This document shows positions 16,819 through 25,973 of a stretch of 40,523 bases of DNA, piece after piece; the stretch's first letter is position 1; each line of letters opens with the position of its first letter. The notes beneath the pieces were generated by a model. That model made no database searches and was not told the origin of the DNA. It was given only the letters and a program-made list of their open reading frames with translations. The position numbers and the translations under genes were made by a program. The stretch is taken from NCBI GenBank assembly GCA_009930175.1, contig RZYW01000008.1, positions 1 through 40,523 of the forward strand, in the 5' to 3' direction. The DNA comes from Clostridia bacterium. Lineage in GTDB: Bacteria > Bacillota > Peptococcia > Peptococcales > SKKY01.

Positions 16819-17592
16819 CTATGCTTTTGCCATTATTTCAAAAGTTTTGAAAATAATACTTTGTAAATTATCAAAGTTATCTGCAGTTGCATCTAAAACT
16901 TCCTGATGAGATAGATTATGCTTGGATATTCCAGCGGCAAAATTTGTTACGTAAGAAATATTTGCATATTTCAGTTCTGCTTCTTTTGCAAGAATACATT
17001 CAGGCACACTTGTCATTCCTACAAGATCTCCCCCCAGCATTTTAAACATTCTGATTTCTGCTGGTGTTTCAAATCTTGGTCCTTCACATGTTACATAAGT
17101 TCCAGTTTCGTGAAACACAACTTCAGGCTTTTCTTTTTTTACTTCAAGAATACCTTTTATTAAGAATTCTCTTACTTCCCTGTTATAAGGTTCTGTGACA
17201 TCCAGATGTACAACACCTTCTGGACCACCTTCATGAAAAGTAGTTACTCTGCTTTTAGTAAAATCAAGAAACTGGTCTGAAATAACAAAATGGTTTGGCC
17301 CCATTTTTTCATTTAATGATCCAACTGCTGCAGTGGCAATAACATGGGTTACTCCAATATTTTTTAATGCCATGATATTTGCGCGATAATTAATTAAATG
17401 TGGGGGCACTGAATGATCAGAACCATGCCTTGCCAGGAAACATATTTTTTTCCCTGCAAACTCTCCAATCTTCACCGGAACATTCCCATATTGAGTTTCA
17501 ATTAAAAAATTTTCTGAATTGCTAATTAAATTTGAATCTGAAAGACCTGTGCCTCCAATTAATGCGAAATCGGCTTTAATATTACTATTCAT
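16819..17592 (-). CDS. mtnP: MTA/MTI phosphorylase family, probably S-methyl-5'-thioinosine-type
   Basis: This 257-residue phosphorylase of the PNP/MTAP family yields a free base and a 5-substituted ribose-1-phosphate. Motifs: LIGGTGL at the phosphate loop, RHG at 56-58, CEGPRFETPAEIRM and VGMTSVPE. The base-binding segment reads TNFAAG, with Asn217 where adenine-specific MTAPs have Asp. That favours a 6-oxopurine base (MTI or 5'-deoxyinosine), which fits the deaminase in the same operon. Specificity is inference. The start at 17592 has GGAGG 9 bases upstream and overlaps the ftsY stop by 8 bases; the frame is open further upstream, but only as ftsY shadow. Confidence 0.88.
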   Translation of the reverse strand: MNSNIKADFALIGGTGLSDSNLISNSENFLIETQYGNVPVKIGEFAGKKICFLARHGSDHSVPPHLINYRANIMALKNIGVTHVIATAAVGSLNEKMGPNHFVISDQFLDFTKSRVTTFHEGGPEGVVHLDVTEPYNREVREFLIKGILEVKKEKPEVVFHETGTYVTCEGPRFETPAEIRMFKMLGGDLVGMTSVPECILAKEAELKYANISYVTNFAAGISKHNLSHQEVLDATADNFDNLQSIIFKTFEIMAKA

Positions 17593-18556
17593 TTGTTTCA
17601 TCCTCCATTCCTGAGAACAGGGCTCCAACAAAACTTTCTGGATTGAAGTCCTGCATATCTTCAATTTTTTCTCCAGTTCCTATTAATTTAACAGGAAGTC
17701 CCAGCTCTGATTTAATTCCAATAACTATTCCACCCTTAGCCGTACCATCAAGCTTAGATAAAATAACTCCTGTAACGTCTGCAGTATCTTTAAATAGCTT
17801 GGCCTGAGTAAGGGCATTCTGACCGGTAGTTGCATCAAGAACTAGAAGAACTTCTGAAAGACTGCCTTCAGCTTCTCTGTCTATAATTCTTTTTATTTTT
17901 TTTAGTTCTTCCATTAAATTTACTTTGTTTTGCAGTCTTCCTGCTGTATCAACAATAAGAACATCACTTTTTCTGGCTAAAGCAGCCTGAATACCATCAT
18001 AAACAACTGCTCCAGGGTCTGCACCTTCCTGGTGGGCAACAACATCAACACCGTTTCGGTCTCCCCAGATTTTTAACTGGTCGATGGCCGCTGCTCTGAA
18101 AGTATCTCCTGCAGCCAGTAAAACTCTCTTACCCTCATTTTTCAATTTATATGTTAATTTCCCAATACTTGTTGTTTTTCCTGCTCCATTTACTCCAACA
18201 ACCAAAATTATATTTAGTTGATTTTCTTTCAAATTTAGCATGGTTTTTTCAGTGCCCATAAGTTCTGCTATTTCACTTGCAAAAATTTCTTTTAATTCAT
18301 CTGAAGTTTTTATTCTCTCTTTATCTGCTCTTTTTCTTATATTTTCTACTAAATTAATTGAAGTATTAACTCCTACATCTCCTTGGATTAACAGTTCCTC
18401 CAGTTCATCATAAAAATCATCATCTATTTCTCTTCCTGTGAATACATCTACAACTTTATCAATAAAACCTCTCCTGGTTTTACTTAAACTTTCTTCCAGC
18501 TTTTCATTGCCAAAACTGGATTTTAATGTTTGTTTTAATTTATCAAATATTCCCAT
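17585..18556 (-). CDS. ftsY: Signal recognition particle receptor FtsY
   Basis: FtsY docks SRP-ribosome complexes at the membrane. The 323-residue protein has a short acidic N-terminal helix, the N domain (about 20-100) and the G domain with GVNGAGKT at 121-128, [16 protein letters not shown] at 203-207 and [10 protein letters not shown] from 267. The acidic A domain is minimal, as is common in Firmicutes. AGGAG precedes the ATG. It sits 11 bases after smc, the conserved rnc-smc-ftsY order. Here ftsY is followed, with an 8-base overlap, by the nucleoside salvage genes, not by the more usual ylxM-ffh. Confidence 0.97.
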   Translation of the reverse strand: MGIFDKLKQTLKSSFGNEKLEESLSKTRRGFIDKVVDVFTGREIDDDFYDELEELLIQGDVGVNTSINLVENIRKRADKERIKTSDELKEIFASEIAELMGTEKTMLNLKENQLNIILVVGVNGAGKTTSIGKLTYKLKNEGKRVLLAAGDTFRAAAIDQLKIWGDRNGVDVVAHQEGADPGAVVYDGIQAALARKSDVLIVDTAGRLQNKVNLMEELKKIKRIIDREAEGSLSEVLLVLDATTGQNALTQAKLFKDTADVTGVILSKLDGTAKGGIVIGIKSELGLPVKLIGTGEKIEDMQDFNPESFVGALFSGMEDETNE

Positions 18557-18567
18557 TTTTTTCTCCT

Positions 18568-21500
18568 TTAGCTTGTAAGTTTAATTGTTTCACTGATTCT
18601 AACAGATATTAAACTGGATATTCCCTTTTCTTCCATGGTTACTCCATAAAGAACATCTCCAGCTTCCATTGTTCCCTTCCTGTGAGAAATAACGACAAAC
18701 TGAGTAAGCTGAGCAAATTTCTTAAGGAAACCCGCAAACCTGGCTACGTTACTCTCATCAAGACTGGCTTCAATTTCATCTAGAATACAAAATGGTCCTG
18801 GCTTTATTTTCAGAATTGCAAAAAGAAGACAAATTGCAGTCATTGCTTTTTCTCCCCCAGAAAGAAGGCTCAAATGTTTAGGAGTTTTTCCTGGTGGCTG
18901 AGCAATTATTTCAATTCCCGTTTCCAAAACATTTTCTTTATCTGTCATTACAATTTCAGCTGAACCTCCATTGAACATTTCACTAAATGTTTCTTTAAAA
19001 GCCTCATTAAGTTTCAAATAAGTATCTTTAAATTTTTTAACAATAATATGATCCATTTCATCAATAATTTTTACTAAGGAATCTTTGGCTTCATCCAGAT
19101 CAATACATTGTGTATTAAGAAAAGTATAGCGTTCCAGAAGTTTGTCATATTCTGATATGGCTATTAAATTAACTTCTCCTAATTCATCAATGTTTTTTCT
19201 TAGCTCCCTTACTTTTTGCTTACTTGATCTTTCACTAAACTCTTCATCAAATTCCTGAATACTTCTGTGATAAATAATATTAAATCTTTCCTGAAGATTT
19301 TCTTTAAGGCTGTTAATTTCAGTTAAATATTTCTCTAAAATTATTTCTTTTGAATGAACAGAATCTTTTATTTCTTCATAAATTTTTCTGTTTTTCTTAA
19401 CCTCTTCCTCTAAAGATTTTTTGTTTTTTTCCTTCTCTTCTTTTAACTCTCTAAGACTTTCCGATTTCTTTTCCAAGTCATTAAGAATAATTTCAGAGTT
19501 TTTAATATCTTCTTTAAAGCTATACTCATTTTTTTGTAAATCACTTATTTTTAGGTTGATTTCTTCTTCTTCTTTTTCCTGCTCCCTGCCTTTTTCTTCT
19601 AGATTTTTAATTCTTAATTTTAAATCATTAAGCTGGGATTCTTTATTTTCTTTTTTATTTTTTAAATCCACATATGTTATTTCAATCTTACTTAAAGCTT
19701 TTTCCAGATCAATAAGTGTGTTTTTTTCTTCCTCTGCATCATCCTGCAGCTTTTGCAAAAGATTTTCTTTATCATTTTTAATTTTTTCCTGAATTAATAA
19801 CTTAGCTTTGAATTCTTCTTTCTCTTTAATTATGGTTTCCTTTTCTTCTCTTAACTCTTTATCTTCCCCTTGTAAAAGAAGGATTTCTTTTTCTATTTCC
19901 CTGATTTGAAAATCTATTTGAGAAAAGGTATTTTCCAATTCCTGTTTCTTTTTCTCTTTTTCAAAATTATTTTGCTGAAGAATTTCTAACTCTTCATTAA
20001 TTTTATTTGTCTGTTCCAGAAATAGTAATAATTCTTTTTCTTCCTGAACAATTTCCTTTACTAATTCAGAAATTGCCATATTTAATTCCTTTATTTTTTC
20101 TTTACGAAGAAGAAAACCTTCCTGATTATTCCGATATTGTCCTCCAGTCATTGCACCTCTTGGGTCTATAACTTCACCTTTAAGAGTAACAATTTTTACT
20201 GGTCTTTCCTGGCCTTTATTAAATTTAAGGGCCTCATCCATATTTGGAGCAATATAAATACCTCCAAGAAGATGTTGAAATATACCTGCAAACTTTTCTT
20301 CAAAATTGATTACTTCTATTGCTGATAAAAGTCCAGCTTTTGTGCCTTCATTTTTTTTATTTTTTACTCTTTCGTTAATTAAATTTAAGGGAAGAAATGT
20401 TGCCCGCCCTGCTTTATTTTCTCTTAAATAGTCTATTGCATTTTTTGCATAGACTTCATTCTCAGTAACAATATTTTGAATGGCCCCTCCAAGAGCTGTT
20501 TCAACAGCCAGCCTGTATTCAGAATGGGTGTCTGCTAAATCTGCAATTGTTCCAATAATTCCCTTTAGACCTTTGTTGGCAAATATGCTTTTTACTCCTG
20601 CAGAATAACCCTCTTTATTATTTTCCAGAGCTTCCAAAGCCTGAGCATTTATTTCCTTTCTTTCCTTATCCTTATTTTTCTTGTTGAGAGATTCTTCAAT
20701 ATTTTTAATTTTATCTGTAATATTTTCTTTGTTTTTTACAAAAGATGAAATTTGAATTGCTAAAGTATCCTTTTCCTCATTTACTTGGCTTATATTTTTT
20801 TGTATTTCTTCTGCTTCTTCAACTTTCCCTTTTTTAAACTCTTCTCCTCTGGATAATTTACTTTTTATTCCTTCTTCACCAGAGCCTAAAACCGCTTCTC
20901 TTTTTTCAAGATCAATAATCTTGTTTCTGATTTCCGAAAGATTTTGAGCATATTCAAATAAATCTGCCTTAACATCTTGAATTTTTTGGTTTACTCCACT
21001 TTCGGAATTTTTTATGCTAAAAATTTTGTTACCTTCTATTTTGAACTCATCAGCAATTTTTGCAAAGTTTTCAAAAATCCCTTTATATTGGATTTCTTCT
21101 TCTTTTTCCCTTAAAGAGAGTTCTTTTAACTCTTCTATAACCTTATCTTTTTCAACTTGTAGCTTTGTATAAGATTCTTTAAGATTTTCCATCATCTTCC
21201 CTGAAAATTCCCTTTTGTTTTCAAAATCATTTATTTCATTACTTATTTGATAAATTTTATTTTGAATTTCTGCAGATTCTCTAATAAGATTTTCTAACTC
21301 CAAAGACATTTCTTCAATATTTGATTCATCTTTAATGATAGTAGTTTCTCTTAAAATATTCTCTTTTATAACTATTCCTTTTTCAGATTTTATTTTTTCA
21401 GATTTCTCTTCAAGGTTACTAATTGTGAACTTAGCTAGATTTATTTCTAAATCATCTAGCTCCCCTTTATACTCTTTATATATTCTTGCCTTTTCTGCTT

Positions 21501-22122
21501 GTTCTCTTAAAGGTTCCTTTTGAGATTCCAGCTCTGCAACAATATCTTTAACCCTTAAAAGACTATTCTCCGTATCTGCAAGCTTTCTTTTCGCCTCATT
21601 TTTACGATAACGATATTTCGAAATCCCTGCGACTTCCTCTATTAGGGCTCTCTTTTCATCAGCCTGAGATAAGAGAATTTGATCAACTTTTCCCTGACCA
21701 ATAATTGAAAAGCCATCTTTCCCAATCCCTGTATCCATGATTAACTCATGAATATCTTTTTGGCGGCATCTCACATTATTAATAAGATACTCGCTTTCTC
21801 CAGAGCGATAAAGTTTTCTTGTAATTTTAATTTCATTGTAATCAACAGGAAATATCCCAGAGGAATTATCTAAAGTTAAAGATACCTGAGCCATTCCTAA
21901 AGGTTTTTTATCTATACTTCCAGAGAATATTACATCCTCCATTTTTGAACCTCTCAGACTTTTGGCACTTCCCTCGCCTAAAACCCATCGGATTGCATCT
22001 ACAATATTTGATTTTCCACTTCCATTAGGGCCAACCACTATTGTTATACTATTATTGAAGCTTAAATCTGCTTTTTTTGCGAAGGATTTAAATCCCTGCA
22101 TTTCAAGTCTTTTTAAATACAA
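18568..22122 (-). CDS. smc: Chromosome segregation protein SMC
   Basis: The 1184-residue protein is the core of bacterial condensin. Walker A is GPNGSGKS at 31-38, the Q-loop and VDAIRWVLGEG follow, then a long Glu/Lys-rich coiled coil, the hinge at about 500-650 (GLKGIIGTIADLADTHSEY through GRATFLPL), the return coil and the C-terminal head with the LSGGEK signature and ILDEIEASLD Walker B. The length is normal. The start is TTG at 22122, with GAGGTG 6-7 bases before it inside the end of the radical SAM gene; no nearby ATG would keep the first strand. scpA and scpB are not in the window. Confidence 0.97.
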   Translation of the reverse strand: MYLKRLEMQGFKSFAKKADLSFNNSITIVVGPNGSGKSNIVDAIRWVLGEGSAKSLRGSKMEDVIFSGSIDKKPLGMAQVSLTLDNSSGIFPVDYNEIKITRKLYRSGESEYLINNVRCRQKDIHELIMDTGIGKDGFSIIGQGKVDQILLSQADEKRALIEEVAGISKYRYRKNEAKRKLADTENSLLRVKDIVAELESQKEPLREQAEKARIYKEYKGELDDLEINLAKFTISNLEEKSEKIKSEKGIVIKENILRETTIIKDESNIEEMSLELENLIRESAEIQNKIYQISNEINDFENKREFSGKMMENLKESYTKLQVEKDKVIEELKELSLREKEEEIQYKGIFENFAKIADEFKIEGNKIFSIKNSESGVNQKIQDVKADLFEYAQNLSEIRNKIIDLEKREAVLGSGEEGIKSKLSRGEEFKKGKVEEAEEIQKNISQVNEEKDTLAIQISSFVKNKENITDKIKNIEESLNKKNKDKERKEINAQALEALENNKEGYSAGVKSIFANKGLKGIIGTIADLADTHSEYRLAVETALGGAIQNIVTENEVYAKNAIDYLRENKAGRATFLPLNLINERVKNKKNEGTKAGLLSAIEVINFEEKFAGIFQHLLGGIYIAPNMDEALKFNKGQERPVKIVTLKGEVIDPRGAMTGGQYRNNQEGFLLRKEKIKELNMAISELVKEIVQEEKELLLFLEQTNKINEELEILQQNNFEKEKKKQELENTFSQIDFQIREIEKEILLLQGEDKELREEKETIIKEKEEFKAKLLIQEKIKNDKENLLQKLQDDAEEEKNTLIDLEKALSKIEITYVDLKNKKENKESQLNDLKLRIKNLEEKGREQEKEEEEINLKISDLQKNEYSFKEDIKNSEIILNDLEKKSESLRELKEEKEKNKKSLEEEVKKNRKIYEEIKDSVHSKEIILEKYLTEINSLKENLQERFNIIYHRSIQEFDEEFSERSSKQKVRELRKNIDELGEVNLIAISEYDKLLERYTFLNTQCIDLDEAKDSLVKIIDEMDHIIVKKFKDTYLKLNEAFKETFSEMFNGGSAEIVMTDKENVLETGIEIIAQPPGKTPKHLSLLSGGEKAMTAICLLFAILKIKPGPFCILDEIEASLDESNVARFAGFLKKFAQLTQFVVISHRKGTMEAGDVLYGVTMEEKGISSLISVRISETIKLTS

Positions 22123-22125
22123 ATA

Positions 22126-23133
22126 CTACACCTCAGTTTCAATTTGTCCTTTTTTTATAGACATATCAGGAATAAATTTCAGATCAATATTATAGGTTCT
22201 TTTAATTATATTAATATTATAGTTTTTATGCCCCCTGGCCTTTGATAGTTCCCCAGGATTAATTTTTAATACAAGTTCATTTCCTTCTTTTATTTTTCTG
22301 TTTTCAATTATTGAAATAATTTTATTTTTAAATACTTCAGAAAATACCAGCTCCCCAAATGCCGGGTGATAAGGTCCGGCTATTAAATCCTTTTCTGATG
22401 TAAGGTTTTCAGAGTGTTGCAATCCCATTCTTATTACTTTTATTCCTTTTTTTTCAAATAGTTCCCAGCCTTTTGCCGTAAGCTCAACCATTTTTTGAAG
22501 ATCAATTGGAATATATTCCTTATTATTATAATAATCTTCAAGTTTTGTTCCTTTAATGACAATTGTGGGATATATTCTAACAAAGTCCGGTTCTAAACTG
22601 GCGGCAATATTAAAAGTTCTTAATATAGTTTCTTCATTATCTCCCATTAAACCTGGCATAATTTGAAGACCTAAGGAAAAATCATATTTTTTAATTAACT
22701 TCCCTGCATTTATTGTGTCTTCAGCAGTGTGTCCCCGTTCAGCTAACTCCAGTACCTTGTTATCCATTGACTGCAGACCCAGTTCAATTATATCTACACT
22801 ATACATTTTAGATAGTTCAAGTACTTGTTCACTAATTGCATCCGGTCTTGTTGAGTACCTGATTTTCACTATTTTCTTTTCTTTTTTTAACATTGCAGCC
22901 GTTTCTAAATAATACTTTTGCATTTCCATTTCAAGTGCCGTAAAGGAACCTCCGAAAAATGCAATTTCGTATACTTTAGAAATATCTGCAGATATATATT
23001 CATCAACAAGAGAAATAATATCAATTCTATCAGGAGCCTTAAGAGTGCCTGATATTTTTTTCTGATTACAAAAGGTACATAAATGAGGACAGCCTAAATG
23101 AGGTATGAAAATTGGTACTATGCTGGTTTTCAC
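22126..23133 (-). CDS. Elp3-like radical SAM protein
   Basis: The SAM-cluster motif CPHLCTFC places cysteines at 15, 19 and 22, and FFGGSFTALE is the following family motif. The rest (GLQSMD, PGLMGD, RIYPTIVIKGT) matches the Elp3/MiaB-NifB-type radical SAM group. At 335 residues the protein keeps only a short C-terminal part and lacks the full GNAT domain that Elp3 uses to modify wobble uridine. In many clostridia this gene lies between rnc and smc, so it may serve tRNA or rRNA modification, but its reaction is unknown to me. The ATG overlaps the rnc stop (ATGA), and smc starts 3 bases after its own stop. Confidence 0.85.
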   Translation of the reverse strand: MKTSIVPIFIPHLGCPHLCTFCNQKKISGTLKAPDRIDIISLVDEYISADISKVYEIAFFGGSFTALEMEMQKYYLETAAMLKKEKKIVKIRYSTRPDAISEQVLELSKMYSVDIIELGLQSMDNKVLELAERGHTAEDTINAGKLIKKYDFSLGLQIMPGLMGDNEETILRTFNIAASLEPDFVRIYPTIVIKGTKLEDYYNNKEYIPIDLQKMVELTAKGWELFEKKGIKVIRMGLQHSENLTSEKDLIAGPYHPAFGELVFSEVFKNKIISIIENRKIKEGNELVLKINPGELSKARGHKNYNINIIKRTYNIDLKFIPDMSIKKGQIETEV

Positions 23134-23840
23134 TCCACTTCACCCATTATAACAAGAGCTTCTCTGGCTGCCCCTTGTTCTGCTTCTTTTTTGGTCTTAC
23201 CAGCACCTTTAGACATCATCTCTCCATTAATAAATACTCCTGCAACAAAATCTTTATCATGATCAGGTCCATTCTCTTCAATTATCCTATATTCAATCTC
23301 CTGTTCTGGAGACTTTTGTATTAACTCCTGAAGTCTGGTTTTAAAATCTCCAAAATTCCCTTTAATTACGTTTTCAACAGCCTCGAAAAGAGAGCTGAGA
23401 ATAAACTCTTTTACCACTAGTAAACCGCACTCCAGGTAAATTGCTCCGCAAAGAGCCTCCCAGGCATCAGCAAGATTTGAAGATCTGTTTTCTCCTCCTC
23501 CCATTTTTTCCCCCTTGCCCATAAGAATATATTTACCTAAATTTATTTTTCTTGCCGCATCTGCCAAGGAGCTTTCACAAACTATAGCAGCTCTCATTTT
23601 AGTAAGAACTCCCTCTTTTTTTTCAGGGAAACTATCAAATAAATACTCAGCAACCACTAAACCAACAACGGCATCTCCAAGAAACTCTAAACGTTGATTA
23701 TGCTGATTTTTTTGAAAGTCTTTTTCAAAGATAAAAGAGGGATGGGTCAAAGAAGAATTTATCAGATCATATTTCCCAACTTTTACATTATTTTGATTTA
23801 AAAGATTTTCCAATTCTTTTTTTCTTTTTTCAGAGACCAT
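23130..23840 (-). CDS. rnc: Ribonuclease III
   Basis: RNase III cuts double-stranded RNA in rRNA processing and mRNA turnover. The 236-residue protein has the signature HNQRLEFLGDAVVG with Glu52 and Asp56, the second acidic pair Asp125 and Glu128 in SNLADAWEAL, and a C-terminal dsRNA-binding domain at about 164-232 that ends with GAGKTKKEAEQGAAREAL. It is normal length. The start overlaps the end of the FUSC-like exporter gene by 11 bases, and the stop overlaps the radical SAM start. In related genomes acpP and fabF usually precede rnc; here three or more genes intervene. Confidence 0.97.
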   Translation of the reverse strand: MVSEKRKKELENLLNQNNVKVGKYDLINSSLTHPSFIFEKDFQKNQHNQRLEFLGDAVVGLVVAEYLFDSFPEKKEGVLTKMRAAIVCESSLADAARKINLGKYILMGKGEKMGGGENRSSNLADAWEALCGAIYLECGLLVVKEFILSSLFEAVENVIKGNFGDFKTRLQELIQKSPEQEIEYRIIEENGPDHDKDFVAGVFINGEMMSKGAGKTKKEAEQGAAREALVIMGEVE

Positions 23841-24948
23841 TTTTTACTCCACCTGCCTGATTATTAATAACTATTTTTTTTGCTTCTTCACTTGTCCATT
23901 TCAACTTATAAACTACTATTGATACTTCTATAATTGTAGGAATAAATTTCTTTTTATCTGTAATGGCATCATATTGACTTACAATTTTTTGATTAAATAC
24001 ATCCCAAAAATCTTTTAATTCCGGTGCTTCTACCGGTTCCTCTTTAACTATTTTGATTACCTGATCATTCCACTTTTGAAAATCAGAAAAAAGCTGAAAT
24101 ATAATAGAATTCATTTCTGAAAAATATTCCTCTGGTATACCAGCTTTTCTATTAAAAACCCTTTCTCTTCTTTTCTCATTTATTGAATAAATATCTATTA
24201 TATTCTTTAATAATATTTTTTGATAATTAAGGTATTTGCTATAAAAAAGTTCCTTTTCCTTTTTAACTTTGCTTTGGACTTCAAGCTCTGCTTTAAATGT
24301 CTCTAAGATTGTTTCTGCAGATTCTATTCTTTCCTGTATATTTTTTTCTTTTATTTCAAAATCTTCTCTATTAGTATTTTGAATAAGCAAATAATTATTA
24401 AGAGATTCCTCCAGGAAATCAGTTATTACTTTATGTAATTCAATTATTTCTTTTTTCAGTCTTTTTTCGTTTTCTGGTGGGAGTATAGTTACATTAATTA
24501 AGAAAGCAACAAAAATACCTACAAAAATTGCTACCCCTCTTTGAAGTGCGCTTTGAAGATAATCGCTTCCAGGACTATATAAAATAAATATTGCCGCAAT
24601 GATTGCAACATGAATAGAGGTCTCAATTTTCAAATTAAGACAAATAGTTATTACTACAATCGTAACAATACCAATTATTAGAGGGCTGGGACCAAAAAAA
24701 ACTCCAAATATTATTGCTGTAATAATAGCAATAATATGAGCAAGAGCCTGGTTCTTAGCATTCTTAAGGCTTTCACCTGTTCCTGGCTGCATATTAGATA
24801 TAGTTGCTGCTCCAGCCAGTACAGGACTTGGAATGCTTAATAATTCACATATAAGCATACTTACAGAAACAGCTATTCCGGTTTTTAAGGTTCTTGCTCC
24901 CGGTGTTTTTGATTGAAGAAATAAAAATGATCTTTTAAAAAAATCCAT
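23830..24948 (-). CDS. Aromatic acid exporter / FUSC-family membrane protein
   Basis: The first 170 residues hold about six hydrophobic segments, including IAVSVSMLICELLSIPSP and the loop GAATISNMQPGTGESLKNAKNQ, the pattern of the ArAE/DUF939 exporters. From about residue 175 to the end it is a Lys/Glu-rich, mostly helical cytoplasmic domain with coiled-coil character. The substrate cannot be inferred. It is the first gene of the rnc-rSAM-smc-ftsY block and overlaps rnc by 11 bases. GGGAAAGG lies about 10 bases before the ATG. The 57 bases before it, shared with the divergent DUF1294 gene, are A+T rich with several TATAAT-like sites but no convincing -35. Confidence 0.8.
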   Translation of the reverse strand: MDFFKRSFLFLQSKTPGARTLKTGIAVSVSMLICELLSIPSPVLAGAATISNMQPGTGESLKNAKNQALAHIIAIITAIIFGVFFGPSPLIIGIVTIVVITICLNLKIETSIHVAIIAAIFILYSPGSDYLQSALQRGVAIFVGIFVAFLINVTILPPENEKRLKKEIIELHKVITDFLEESLNNYLLIQNTNREDFEIKEKNIQERIESAETILETFKAELEVQSKVKKEKELFYSKYLNYQKILLKNIIDIYSINEKRRERVFNRKAGIPEEYFSEMNSIIFQLFSDFQKWNDQVIKIVKEEPVEAPELKDFWDVFNQKIVSQYDAITDKKKFIPTIIEVSIVVYKLKWTSEEAKKIVINNQAGGVKNGL

Positions 24949-25005
24949 TTTTTATATACCTTTCCCTTTTATATCTTTATAATTATACTATATTGGCAGA
25001 GGAAA

Positions 25006-25290
25006 GTGATAGCGGGTATTATGTTATTCTATTATTTATTATGTATAAATTTATTTTCTTTTTTTGTTATGTTCATTGATAAAAAACTTGCAGAAAAAAG
25101 AAAAAGACGCATCTCTGAAAATTTTCTTTTTTTATGTGCCTTCGCTTTTGGAAGCCTTGGAATATATTCTGGTATGAAAGTTTTCAGACACAAAACAAAA
25201 AAATATAAATTCTCAGCTGGAATTCCCGTTTTGATATTATTACAGTTTATTCTAGGCTTATATTTATACAATACTTTTCCATGGAGATAA
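25006..25290 (+). CDS. DUF1294 small membrane protein
   Basis: The 94-residue protein has the DUF1294 pattern: a first helix ending in MFIDKKLAEKRKRRISE, a second hydrophobic segment, GMKVFRHKTKKYKF and a third helix. The function of the family is unknown. The GTG at 25006 has GAGG only 3 bases upstream; the ATG at 25021 (89 residues) is a reasonable alternative with a weak site. It is co-directional with, and 2 bases from, the next gene. Both are on the opposite strand to the surrounding fab and rnc-smc blocks. Confidence 0.8.
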   Translation: MIAGIMLFYYLLCINLFSFFVMFIDKKLAEKRKRRISENFLFLCAFAFGSLGIYSGMKVFRHKTKKYKFSAGIPVLILLQFILGLYLYNTFPWR

Positions 25291-25292
25291 AA

Positions 25293-25973
25293 ATGACGGA
25301 AAAACGATTATACTTATTGGATTTTTTAAGAGGATTACTTCTTCTGATAATGGTGATTTATCATTACACATTTAATCTTTCATATTTTTTTAATTACCCT
25401 ATAGATCTGGATACATTTTTTCTTAAAATAATACCTCCGGTTTTTTCCTCATGCTTTCTTTTAGTTAGTGGATATTCTTCCACACTTTCAAGGAATTCAT
25501 TTAAAAGGGGAACCTATATATTATTTTGGGCTATGGTTGTAACAATAGTAACTTTTATATTTATTCCGGAAGCTCCAGTTTATTTTGGTATCCTGCATTG
25601 TATTGGATTAATGATGATATTAAGTAGATATTTAAAAAAGCTTCCCGATAAATTTCTTGTAATTATGTCCGTTAGTTTTTTTATATTAGGCTACATAACT
25701 AAAAATTATTATTTGAATCATAATCTTTTTTTATTCCTTGGAATTACTTCAAGTTCTTTTGCTTCTGTAGATTTTTATCCCCTTATACCCCATGGAGTCT
25801 TTTTTATTTTAGGAACTCTTTTGGGCAGAAAAAAAACACCAGACATACTTTTTACTCACCCCAATAATAAAATTGGTGAAGCTCTTACACTTGCCGGGAA
25901 AAATTCCCTTAAAGTATATTTACTCCACCAACCATTATTTTTTCTTTTTTATTATCTTATAAAAATGATATAA
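25293..25973 (+). CDS. DUF1624-like multi-pass membrane acyltransferase homologue
   Basis: This protein of about 226 residues has roughly six or seven hydrophobic helices. The N-terminal LLDFLRGLLLLIMVIYHYTFNL carries the D-x-x-RG and histidine of the DUF1624/heparan-alpha-glucosaminide N-acetyltransferase-like family, and GKNSLKVYLLHQP near the end is typical of membrane acyltransferases. The substrate is unknown. The start at 25293 has GGAG 6 bases upstream; the ATG at 25281 lies inside the previous gene. Its 3' end overlaps the convergent degV by 17 bases, with no terminator between them. Confidence 0.8.
   Translation: MTEKRLYLLDFLRGLLLLIMVIYHYTFNLSYFFNYPIDLDTFFLKIIPPVFSSCFLLVSGYSSTLSRNSFKRGTYILFWAMVVTIVTFIFIPEAPVYFGILHCIGLMMILSRYLKKLPDKFLVIMSVSFFILGYITKNYYLNHNLFLFLGITSSSFASVDFYPLIPHGVFFILGTLLGRKKTPDILFTHPNNKIGEALTLAGKNSLKVYLLHQPLFFLFYYLIKMI

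Noticed and set aside
19421-19792. A 123-codon plus-strand open frame rich in Ser, Phe and Leu
   Set aside because: It is the antisense of the Lys/Glu-rich smc coiled coil; it has no ribosome site and no recognisable domain.
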